The notes beneath the pieces are model-generated. The model searched no databases. It was not told where the DNA came from and saw only the letters and a list, made by a program, of their open reading frames with translations. A program made the position numbers and the translations under genes. Of a DNA stretch of 20,998 nucleotides, positions 15,133-20,998 are shown one piece after another (positions within the stretch are counted from its first letter, which is position 1; every line of letters starts with the position of its first letter). Location: the NCBI GenBank assembly GCA_028823185.1, contig JAPKBY010000003.1, positions 1-20,998 of the forward strand, given 5' to 3'. Origin of the DNA: Planctomycetota bacterium (GTDB taxonomy: Bacteria > Planctomycetota > UBA1135 > GCA-002686595).

Positions 15133-15960
15133 TTGAGCCTCGTCGTTGAGGCGGCCCTCGCTGCGCTGATCCCCGGAGTCATCAGCGGGCTCGTAGTCCT
15201 CTGCTCTGAGCGCTTCGGCGCCTCTCTGGCAGCGCTCGCTTTACCGCTGGCTTACTTCTCTACGCACACCTTCTTGCTCGGGCTTCCGGAGCTTGGTGCC
15301 GGAGCGGTGACGGAGCGCTTGCCTTGGATCGCGCTCCTCTTCGGCGTGCTCTTCCTCTCATTCGGGCAGAGGCCCGGACGCTTGGGCCGTACGCTGCTGT
15401 TGTTCGGGAGCTTGTTCGCCGTCTGGTGGGTCACAGAGAGCGCGCGCGCAAATCAACTCTCGGTGGCATCTGGAGTGCAGCTCATCTGCTTGCTCTTGCT
15501 CCTTTGTCTCGCGAGCTCCCAGCTCGCCGCTCCGATAGCACGCGTCGCAGAGAGGTGGACAGCGCCTGCGCTCGTCGCGCTGGTAGCGCTCTTCTTAGCT
15601 CCCTCTCTCGTCTTGGGGCGATCAGCGGTGCTCGCACAGCTCAGCGGCGCGATCTGTGCGGCGAGCGTCGCAGCGGCTGTGGTCTCATGGTTCACAGGGA
15701 CGAGCGAGGCGGGCGGTCTCGTCGCCGCTGTGGCTGCGCCGATGCTTATCCTCTTGGCAGCTTGTGGCGCGCTCTATGCTTACCTCGATCCCTGGTCAGC
15801 GGCTTGCTTTGGAGCTGCGGTGCTCGCTATCGCGGTCGGTTTAAAGAGAGGAGGAGGGTGGAGCCATGCTCGCGCGGTCGGACTCGTCTCAGCCTTGTGT
15901 TTGCTGGGCGCTTGGCTCGCGTATCAAGGTGCTCCGGCGCCCACGCCTTATGATTATTGA
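15133..15960 (+). CDS. Polytopic membrane protein, unknown
   Basis: The 275-residue protein is not recognised. Its Leu/Ala/Val-rich sequence gives about nine or ten predicted transmembrane helices, for example near residues 5-24, 30-49, 64-78, 88-103, 114-130, 144-161, 170-187, 196-216, 221-237 and 248-265. Few charged residues and no transporter signature were found. Start is TTG 15133, 3 bases after the YceI stop, with AAAGG about 7 bases upstream; this makes it the second gene of a YceI operon. Its 3' end overlaps the convergent MATE gene by 7 bases. Pairing with a secreted lipid-binding protein might hint at membrane-lipid or quinone handling, but this is only a guess. Confidence 0.7.
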   Translation: MSLVVEAALAALIPGVISGLVVLCSERFGASLAALALPLAYFSTHTFLLGLPELGAGAVTERLPWIALLFGVLFLSFGQRPGRLGRTLLLFGSLFAVWWVTESARANQLSVASGVQLICLLLLLCLASSQLAAPIARVAERWTAPALVALVALFLAPSLVLGRSAVLAQLSGAICAASVAAAVVSWFTGTSEAGGLVAAVAAPMLILLAACGALYAYLDPWSAACFGAAVLAIAVGLKRGGGWSHARAVGLVSALCLLGAWLAYQGAPAPTPYDY

Positions 15961-17318
15961 TTCAGCATCTTTGCTGATGCCTTAGCGGCGAGCGCTGGGC
16001 CTCGAAAGTAGAGATAGCTGCAGATGCCGATGGAGACGAAGAGCAAGCCGACAGCTAGACCCCACCAGATCCCCGTGAGCCCGTGCTCAAGATGGAAGGC
16101 TAGATACCAGGCGAGCGGCAGGCCGAGCACGTAATAGCCGATGAGGTTGAACCAAGCGACCGGCTTGGGGTGAGCCATGCCGCGTAGGATGAGGCCGGCG
16201 ATGCACTGGGTGCCGTCAAAGACTTGGAAGGCAGCAGCGATCGGTAAGATCGTCGCGGCTAAAGCGGCGACCGAGGCTTCAGCCCCATAGAGGGAAGGCA
16301 GCTGCCATCTGCCGAAGACAAAGAGGGCAGCGAAGAATGTCATGGTGAACGCTCCCATCCCGATAGCCGTCCATGCGGAGCGCTGCGCGTCGAGGTGTCT
16401 CCCAGCTCCGATCAGATTGCCGACTCGCGTTCCTGTGGCGAGCGCGATCCCTAGCGGCAACATGAAGGTGAGGGAGACTAAGTTGAGGACGATCGAGTGC
16501 GCGGCGAGCGACGTCACAGAGAGCTTGCCTGCCGCGAGCGTTGAGACTTGAAAGGCCCATATCTCCAGCCCGAGCTGAGCAGCGATGGGGAAGCCGAGCG
16601 CCATCAAAGGGAGATATGCGCGCCACTCAAAGGCCTCTCTTGACCAGCCACTCCAGCCACCTCGGGCGAGCCGCTTGCGCCAGATGATGATGAGGAGCGC
16701 TGCGAGAACAGCCCACTGAGTACAGCTGGTGGCGATCCCTGCGCCACGGACGCCGAGCTCTGGCATTCCTAAATGACCAAAGATGAGCGCATAGTTTGCG
16801 ATCGCGTTGACCACGTTTCCGATGAGCGCCGTGAAGAGGATCGGCCGGAGGATCAATCTGCCTTGCAGCCACCCGCGGAGCACGACGAACAAGAAGAAGG
16901 GCAAGAGCCCTGGGATGCGTGCGTCGGCATAGCCTTGGCAGCTGTTCAAGAGGGAGGCGTCTTGTCCGGTAAACTTGAGAACGTCTGCGGTGAAGAGCAG
17001 CAGCGGCGCTGAGCACAGAGCCGCGAGGAGCGCGAGGATGACTCCGCGCTGAAGTGTGAGGGAGAGCTTGCGCCGGTCTCTGGCGCCGTAGGCTTGGCTG
17101 AGGACTGGGTCTAGGCCGAAGAGGAAGCCTTGGAAGATGAGTTGGCATCCGACGATCCAGGTGTTCGCGAGCGCTGCGGAGCTGAGCGCCTCCTTGTCGA
17201 CGTGACCTAACATGAGGGTGTCGACGACGCCCATGGCCATGAGCGCGATCTGCGTCAACGCGATCGGGACAGCTAGGCGGATGAGGATCGAGAGTTCGCG
17301 TCGAAGAGGTGTCAGCAT
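15954..17318 (-). CDS. MATE family multidrug/sodium-coupled exporter (NorM/DinF-like)
   Basis: The 454-residue inner-membrane protein has about 12 hydrophobic segments in two halves, the normal size for MATE exporters. These expel cationic drugs or metabolites in exchange for Na+ or H+. Family hallmarks are ALTQIALMAMGVVDTLMLG near the N-terminus (20-38) and FLFGLDPVLSQAYGARD (66-82). The second half repeats the pattern with LGFPIAAQLGLEIWAFQ, LPLGIALATGTRVGNLIGAG and FDGTQCIAGLILRGM. The ATG at 17318 precedes the usual basic N-terminus (LRREL). It lies 57 bases downstream of the ClpC-like gene on the same strand and may be co-transcribed with it. The substrate is unknown. Confidence 0.93.
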   Translation of the reverse strand: MLTPLRRELSILIRLAVPIALTQIALMAMGVVDTLMLGHVDKEALSSAALANTWIVGCQLIFQGFLFGLDPVLSQAYGARDRRKLSLTLQRGVILALLAALCSAPLLLFTADVLKFTGQDASLLNSCQGYADARIPGLLPFFLFVVLRGWLQGRLILRPILFTALIGNVVNAIANYALIFGHLGMPELGVRGAGIATSCTQWAVLAALLIIIWRKRLARGGWSGWSREAFEWRAYLPLMALGFPIAAQLGLEIWAFQVSTLAAGKLSVTSLAAHSIVLNLVSLTFMLPLGIALATGTRVGNLIGAGRHLDAQRSAWTAIGMGAFTMTFFAALFVFGRWQLPSLYGAEASVAALAATILPIAAAFQVFDGTQCIAGLILRGMAHPKPVAWFNLIGYYVLGLPLAWYLAFHLEHGLTGIWWGLAVGLLFVSIGICSYLYFRGPALAAKASAKMLNQ

Positions 17319-17375
17319 TGCGATGCGCCTGACTAAGAAGCCAATGACGCGAGGCGGGGATCCTAAGCTATCGAC

Positions 17376-18683
17376 TCAATCTTCGAAGTCGAAACGGAGG
17401 TCGCCGGCTTGAACGCGCACGCGGACCATGCGCTCGGCGCCCGGTTTCTCAGTCAACAAGAGCGCTGCGAGGCGAGGCTCCACCTCACGCTGGATCACGT
17501 TCCTGATCTCTCGGGCTCCATTCTCCGGATGAAAGCCGCGCTCGGTCACCCAGCGGGCGACAGAGGGAGTGAAGGCGACGATGGTCCCGGTGCGACGGGC
17601 TCGCAAGGCTAGGTCTGTCAGGCGTGCTTGGGCGATGAGGCGCGCGGTCTCAGTGTCGAGGTCCTCGAAGAGCAAGGTCTCGTCAATCCTCCCTAAGAAC
17701 TCAGGGGTGAAGCTCTCGCGCAGCGCCTTCTCTGTGAGCTCTCTACGGCTCGCTTTATTGATCGGGCTGGAGCGATCGAAGCCGACCTTGCGGCCTGCAG
17801 CTTGGACGTCTTGTGCGCCGGCGTTCGATGTGAGGATGATGATCGCTCGCTCGAAGCTGACTCGTTGGCCGCGTCCATCAGTGAGCGCGCCCTCCTCTAA
17901 GACTTGGAGGAGCAGGTTGTGCATGCGCGGGTGAGCTTTCTCGATCTCATCAAAGAGGACGACAGACTCAGGGTTCTCTCTGATCGCTTCGGTGAGCTGT
18001 CCACCTGATTCGTGGCCGACATAGCCTGGAGGGGCGCCGGTGAGTTTGCTGGCTTCGTGAGCGAGGCCCATCTCTGAACAGTCGATGCGAATCAGCCCAG
18101 GGGGGTTGTCCTTCCCGTAGAGCTCTCGTCCTAGCGTGCGGGCGAGCTCAGTCTTGCCGGTGCCTGTGCGGCCGACGAAGAGGAAGCAGCCGAGCGGGCG
18201 TCCCTCGGTGGCGAGGCCAACGGAGGCTTTGGCGACAGAGCGAGTGAGCGCGCTGACAGCTTCCTCTTGCCCGAAGACTTGTCGCAGGAGACGACCCTCG
18301 AGGCGCTTCTGCTTGGAGCGTAGACGCTCGAGGAAGTCAGAGTATGAGCTTGAGTCGGCTTGAAGGGCGGTCGCTGTGCCGTTCGATTGGCTCGTTATCG
18401 AGACCTTGTGGATGGCGAGCTGCGGATTCACATCAACGCAGAGTTGGTAGAGGAGGTCCTCTGCCAGTGTGGGGTCTTCAGGAAAGAGGACCTTGAGCCT
18501 GTTGCTGGGGTCTGAGTCAAACTCAGGCAAGCAGGTGCTGAGCACTAGGTGGCGATAGGAGCCGCGATCTAGGCTCTTGGGTGAGTTCAGCTCGAGGCCG
18601 TCGCCACCGAGTTCACGCACCTCCACAAAGGAGTCGGCGAGCTCGAAGTAGCGATGCACTGTGCGGGGTTGGAAGGGCTTCAA
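17376..18683 (-). CDS. Single-AAA+ ClpC/ClpA-like unfoldase with unusual N-terminus
   Basis: The 435-residue protein corresponds to only the second ATPase module (D2) plus the D2-small domain of ClpA/B/C, which are normally 750-850 residues with two AAA+ modules. Seen: Walker A GRTGTGKT (171-178), pore loop GAPPGYVG (217-223, Y221), Walker B VVLFDEIEKAH (241-251), sensor-1 TSN (285-287), arginine finger in GRID (R332) and sensor-2 GAR (389-391). An insertion after sensor-1 contains KVGF (299-302). It aligns with the IGL/VGF loop that docks ClpA/ClpC onto ClpP and is missing from ClpB. The first ~130 residues match no N-domain I know and may be an adaptor or substrate domain. Start is TTG 18683, because no ATG or GTG fits upstream before an in-frame stop. 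The MATE gene follows after 57 bases. Confidence 0.85.
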   Translation of the reverse strand: MKPFQPRTVHRYFELADSFVEVRELGGDGLELNSPKSLDRGSYRHLVLSTCLPEFDSDPSNRLKVLFPEDPTLAEDLLYQLCVDVNPQLAIHKVSITSQSNGTATALQADSSSYSDFLERLRSKQKRLEGRLLRQVFGQEEAVSALTRSVAKASVGLATEGRPLGCFLFVGRTGTGKTELARTLGRELYGKDNPPGLIRIDCSEMGLAHEASKLTGAPPGYVGHESGGQLTEAIRENPESVVLFDEIEKAHPRMHNLLLQVLEEGALTDGRGQRVSFERAIIILTSNAGAQDVQAAGRKVGFDRSSPINKASRRELTEKALRESFTPEFLGRIDETLLFEDLDTETARLIAQARLTDLALRARRTGTIVAFTPSVARWVTERGFHPENGAREIRNVIQREVEPRLAALLLTEKPGAERMVRVRVQAGDLRFDFED

Positions 18684-18810
18684 AGTAGAGGCAGCGGTTG
18701 ACTGCTCTCTATTTCTCGGAGGCTAGAGGGTCAGAACTTGACGAGAAGCAGGCTTCCTAGTGCCTTCTGTGTGGTCCATGATTGACTCAAGATCGGGTAG
18801 GCTTCGAGGT

Positions 18811-18839
18811 AGCTCTCCTCCTAGCTCTCCTCCTAGCTC
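18811..18839 (+). repeat. Tandem 12-base repeat (AGCTCTCCTCCT, about 2.4 copies)
   Basis: The unit AGCTCTCCTCCT occurs at 18811-18822 and 18823-18834, with a partial third copy to 18839. It lies 15 to 43 bases upstream of the kinase start codon. In RNA the CCUCCU parts resemble the anti-Shine-Dalgarno end of 16S rRNA. There is no clear ribosome binding site between the repeat and the ATG. Confidence 0.7.
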
Positions 18840-18853
18840 GGCGCATCCTCACC

Positions 18854-19933
18854 ATGTCATCCTCAGAAGACGTTCAGTTCTTAGCGAAATTGGTCCATCG
18901 TGGGCATCTTTCGCAGGAAGATGCAAAGTCTGTCTTTCCCGCGCTCCAGGGTGGAGAGGCGCTCGACGAGCTTCTCCAAGAACGCTTTGATTGGCCCGAT
19001 GCTGAGGTCGCAAGGTTGAGAAGAACAGACGCGGGAGAGATCCCTGAGATCCCCGGATATGAAATTTTGGGCAAATTAGGGACCGGGGGCACAGCTGATG
19101 TCTGGCGAGCCAGAGAGAAGAAGACCGGGAAGACCTTTGCTCTGAAGGTGCTCCAGCGGGCATCGACCCTGCATAAACCGACCCTAAAGGCCTTTGTCGC
19201 CGAGGCGAAGATGTTGGGCTCTCTCTCTCATCTTGGACTCGTGGGATGTAGCGGAGTCGCCAAATATGAGCTGGTGGCTGACTCTGGGAAATTCGCTTAC
19301 TTCAGCAAGCTGGAGTTAATCGACGGCGCCACCCTCCAAGAGATCTTGGATGAGGGGCGGCCATTCCCTGAGAGCGACGCCTTGCAGATCGTGCTCGAGG
19401 TGGCGGAGGTGCTGAAATACTTAGCTGGAGAAGCGATCGTTCATCGTGATGTGAAGCCGGGCAATGTCATGTTCACGGCCGAGCGGAAGGTCAAGTTGAT
19501 CGACCTTGGCTTCGCCGCGGAGGGCGGAGCGCCAGCGTTGAGTGATGACTCCGCTTCCGGCACGAAGGAATATCTATCACCGGAGCAAGCGCGTGGTGGC
19601 GCGATAGCAGATGAGCGCTCCGACATTTACAGTCTAGGTGTGACGCTCTTTCAGCTCGTGATCGGGCGCTTGCCCTTTGAGGGCGAAGACGATCAGGACA
19701 TGCTCCGAAAACAAATCATGGAGCGGCTCTCTTCACCAGAGCTCAAGAGCCAGGGCTTCTCGCCACACCTGCACTACTTCATTGAGAAGATGATGGCCAA
19801 GGAGATTGAGGTCCGATATCAGGGCTTCGAGCAGCTCATCACGGACGTGAAAGAACAACTCGCGGGCTTTGACTCCCTCGATTACTCAAAGCCTTCTGGG
19901 AAGGGTCCGGTTAGGCGGCCGCGGAGGCGTTGA
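18854..19933 (+). CDS. Hanks-type serine/threonine protein kinase, soluble
   Basis: The 359-residue protein has a ~65-residue helical N-terminal region and a full kinase domain. Motifs: glycine loop GKLGTGGTADVW (73-84), ATP-binding lysine in FALKVL (K98), helix-C glutamate (E117), catalytic loop HRDVKPGN (D199, K201, N204), DLG in place of DFG (D217), activation segment ending GTKEYLSPEQ (SPE for APE), and DERSDIYSLGV. All catalytic residues are present, so it should be active. Unlike many PknB-type kinases there is no transmembrane helix or sensor domain after the kinase, only a basic tail (RRPRRR). ATG 18854 is chosen, as the upstream extension to 18782 would translate the tandem repeat region. 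The YkgJ-like gene starts 3 bases after the stop. Confidence 0.92.
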   Translation: MSSSEDVQFLAKLVHRGHLSQEDAKSVFPALQGGEALDELLQERFDWPDAEVARLRRTDAGEIPEIPGYEILGKLGTGGTADVWRAREKKTGKTFALKVLQRASTLHKPTLKAFVAEAKMLGSLSHLGLVGCSGVAKYELVADSGKFAYFSKLELIDGATLQEILDEGRPFPESDALQIVLEVAEVLKYLAGEAIVHRDVKPGNVMFTAERKVKLIDLGFAAEGGAPALSDDSASGTKEYLSPEQARGGAIADERSDIYSLGVTLFQLVIGRLPFEGEDDQDMLRKQIMERLSSPELKSQGFSPHLHYFIEKMMAKEIEVRYQGFEQLITDVKEQLAGFDSLDYSKPSGKGPVRRPRRR

Positions 19934-19936
19934 GGC

Positions 19937-20767
19937 GTGGCTGTTCACGCTGAGGATCCCGGTCTCTTGGGCGTCGTGCCCTTCACCTTTGACTGTCATC
20001 GATGTGGTCACTGCTGCTCCGGTGGGAGCGGCTACATCTGGGTAGAGGAGTCTGAATTAGAGAGCCTCGCGAGCGCAAAAGGCATGGAGCTTGACGCCTT
20101 CGTTGATCGATTCTTGCGCCGCGTGCGAGATCCTCGGACAGGTCATGAGCGCTTGAGTCTTCGTGAGGAGCGCGGCCGCTGCGCCCTCCTTGAAGGCACG
20201 AATGAGTGCTCGGTCTATAAGGCGCGCCCAGCTCACTGCAGTCAGTTTCCTTATTGGCCGAGCGTGATGGAGGATGAGGATGGCTTCGAGCAGGCTCGTT
20301 CCACCTGTCCTGGGATCGCAAAGGTCGTGGAGCCCGAGGTGCGTGAGCGTGCCTTCGAGGCACTTGAAGCTCTCTATGCTGAGGTGGACGCATTTGTCGA
20401 AGCCGCGAAGCCTGTCTGCATTCAACGGGGGCTCTGCTGCCGCTTTGAGGAGGCTGGTCATGAACTCTACGCGACCGCTCTAGAGGCTGACTTTGCCGCG
20501 GAGAGGATGCCTGAGGCCTCAGCTCCTGAAGGAGAGGGGCGCTGCCCGTATCACAGCGGAGGGAAGTGCACCGCTCGTACAGCGCGCGCGCTCGGTTGCA
20601 GGACGTATTTCTGTGATGCCAACACGACGAGCGTTTTGGCTGAAGCACATGAGCACTTCTTGAGGCGTGTCAGAGAGATAGAGCGCGAGACTGGATACCC
20701 CTCCGCCTATGGACGCTTTCCAGCGCTCTTGGCTGCTCGCGGTGTTGGTGAGGAGACGACGTCATGA
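19937..20767 (+). CDS. YkgJ-like protein with two cysteine clusters
   Basis: The 276-residue cytosolic protein has two metal-binding-type cysteine clusters in tandem. The first is a classic YkgJ (CxxCxxCC) domain: CHRCGHCC (C20, C23, C26, C27), then RCALL (C82), C91 and KARPAHCSQFPYW (C101). The second is CIQRGLCC (C161, C167, C168), GRCPYHSGGKC (C203, C211) and LGCRTYFC (C221, C226). Each set has enough cysteines for a zinc or iron-sulfur site. The function of the family is poorly known, with roles as metal-binding or oxidoreductase-like proteins proposed. GTG 19937 is 3 bases after the kinase stop with GGAGG upstream, and its own stop overlaps the next ATG (ATGA). It is thus part of a tight operon. 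Confidence 0.85.
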   Translation: MAVHAEDPGLLGVVPFTFDCHRCGHCCSGGSGYIWVEESELESLASAKGMELDAFVDRFLRRVRDPRTGHERLSLREERGRCALLEGTNECSVYKARPAHCSQFPYWPSVMEDEDGFEQARSTCPGIAKVVEPEVRERAFEALEALYAEVDAFVEAAKPVCIQRGLCCRFEEAGHELYATALEADFAAERMPEASAPEGEGRCPYHSGGKCTARTARALGCRTYFCDANTTSVLAEAHEHFLRRVREIERETGYPSAYGRFPALLAARGVGEETTS

Positions 20768-20998
20768 GCACCATGCGCCTCAGCGCCGTGGTCTCTCTCC
20801 TTGCGCTCGGCGCCTCTGTCGCATGGTGGGTGATGAGGGAGGATGAGCGCGCCCCTATTAACGAAGCTGCAAGCGGCCCGCCGGTAATTGAGAGAGGCGA
20901 GCGTGAGAGCGCTGCCAATGTGGAGAGCGCAAATGCGGGGGACCCTTGGGCCGTCAAGAACAAACGCGCGATCCGACACTTGAACGCGGGGGAGCTCT
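20764..20998 (+). CDS. Membrane-anchored or exported protein, 5' part only
   Basis: An open reading frame starts with ATG 20764, overlapping the YkgJ-like stop by 4 bases, and runs off the window end without a stop. The 78 visible residues have one N-terminal hydrophobic helix after MSTMR (LSAVVSLLALGASVAWWVM), then an acidic, Ala/Ser-rich linker, and finally DPWAVKNKRAIRHLNAGEL. That last segment has the look of the first helix of a TPR repeat. Identity cannot be assigned from this fragment. It is likely the third gene of the kinase operon and could be a periplasmic partner or scaffold. Confidence 0.65.
   Translation, partial: MSTMRLSAVVSLLALGASVAWWVMREDERAPINEAASGPPVIERGERESAANVESANAGDPWAVKNKRAIRHLNAGEL

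Noticed and set aside
15324..15953. Second plus-strand frame (209 codons) inside the polytopic membrane protein gene
   Set aside because: It is Arg-rich and without domains, while the overlapping frame encodes consistent transmembrane helices.
20057..20648. Minus-strand open frames opposite the YkgJ-like gene
   Set aside because: They are antisense to a gene with two clear cysteine clusters and have no ribosome binding site or family resemblance.

Overview
The window is gene-dense (about 21 kb, no gene-free stretch over 300 bases) and looks like chromosomal DNA of a marine-type Planctomycetota bacterium or a close PVC relative. That placement is an inference. It rests on three bacterial microcompartment pentamer (BMC-P) genes beside a class II sugar-phosphate aldolase, which is the signature of the Planctomycetes-Verrucomicrobia microcompartment type. 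It is supported by a large protein of carboxypeptidase-regulatory-like repeats, a HEAT-like secreted protein, a soluble Hanks-type kinase, and many starts with weak or no Shine-Dalgarno sequence and GTG or TTG codons. No rRNA, tRNA, CRISPR array, transposase or phage gene was recognised.

Layout. 1-1731 (-) is a biotin-dependent acyl-CoA carboxyltransferase of the glutaconyl-CoA decarboxylase alpha / propionyl-CoA carboxylase beta type. 1840-3756 (+) is a secreted helical-repeat protein, followed by an orphan BY-kinase-like ATPase (3871-4590, +). Three minus-strand genes then converge on it: a SprT/YgjP-like zinc metallopeptidase-fold protein, a six-repeat surface or periplasmic protein, and a small LURP-one/tubby-like protein. 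A MerR regulator with a C-terminal four-cysteine cluster (8367-8840, -) is divergent from a three-gene unit of glucose-6-phosphate isomerase and two tiny membrane proteins (9075-11028, +).

From 14236 down to 11032 on the minus strand lie a SurA-like chaperone, three BMC-P genes in tandem and the aldolase. The last four genes are tightly packed and almost certainly one operon. No BMC-H hexamer, PduL or aldehyde dehydrogenase gene is present in the window. If a shell is made, its facets and the remaining enzymes must be encoded elsewhere.

14527-15960 (+) carries a secreted YceI protein and a polytopic membrane protein of unknown role. They converge, with a 7-base overlap, on a MATE exporter (15954-17318, -). 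Upstream of the MATE gene on the same strand is an unusual ClpC-like AAA+ protein. It has one ATPase domain, a new N-terminal region and an apparent VGF ClpP-docking loop. Divergent from it is an overlapping or near-overlapping plus-strand unit: a serine/threonine kinase, a tandem-cluster YkgJ-like cysteine protein, and the start of an anchored protein that runs off the window end.

The most interesting items are the pentamer-only microcompartment operon, the single-AAA ClpC-like protein, and the kinase / double cysteine-cluster unit.
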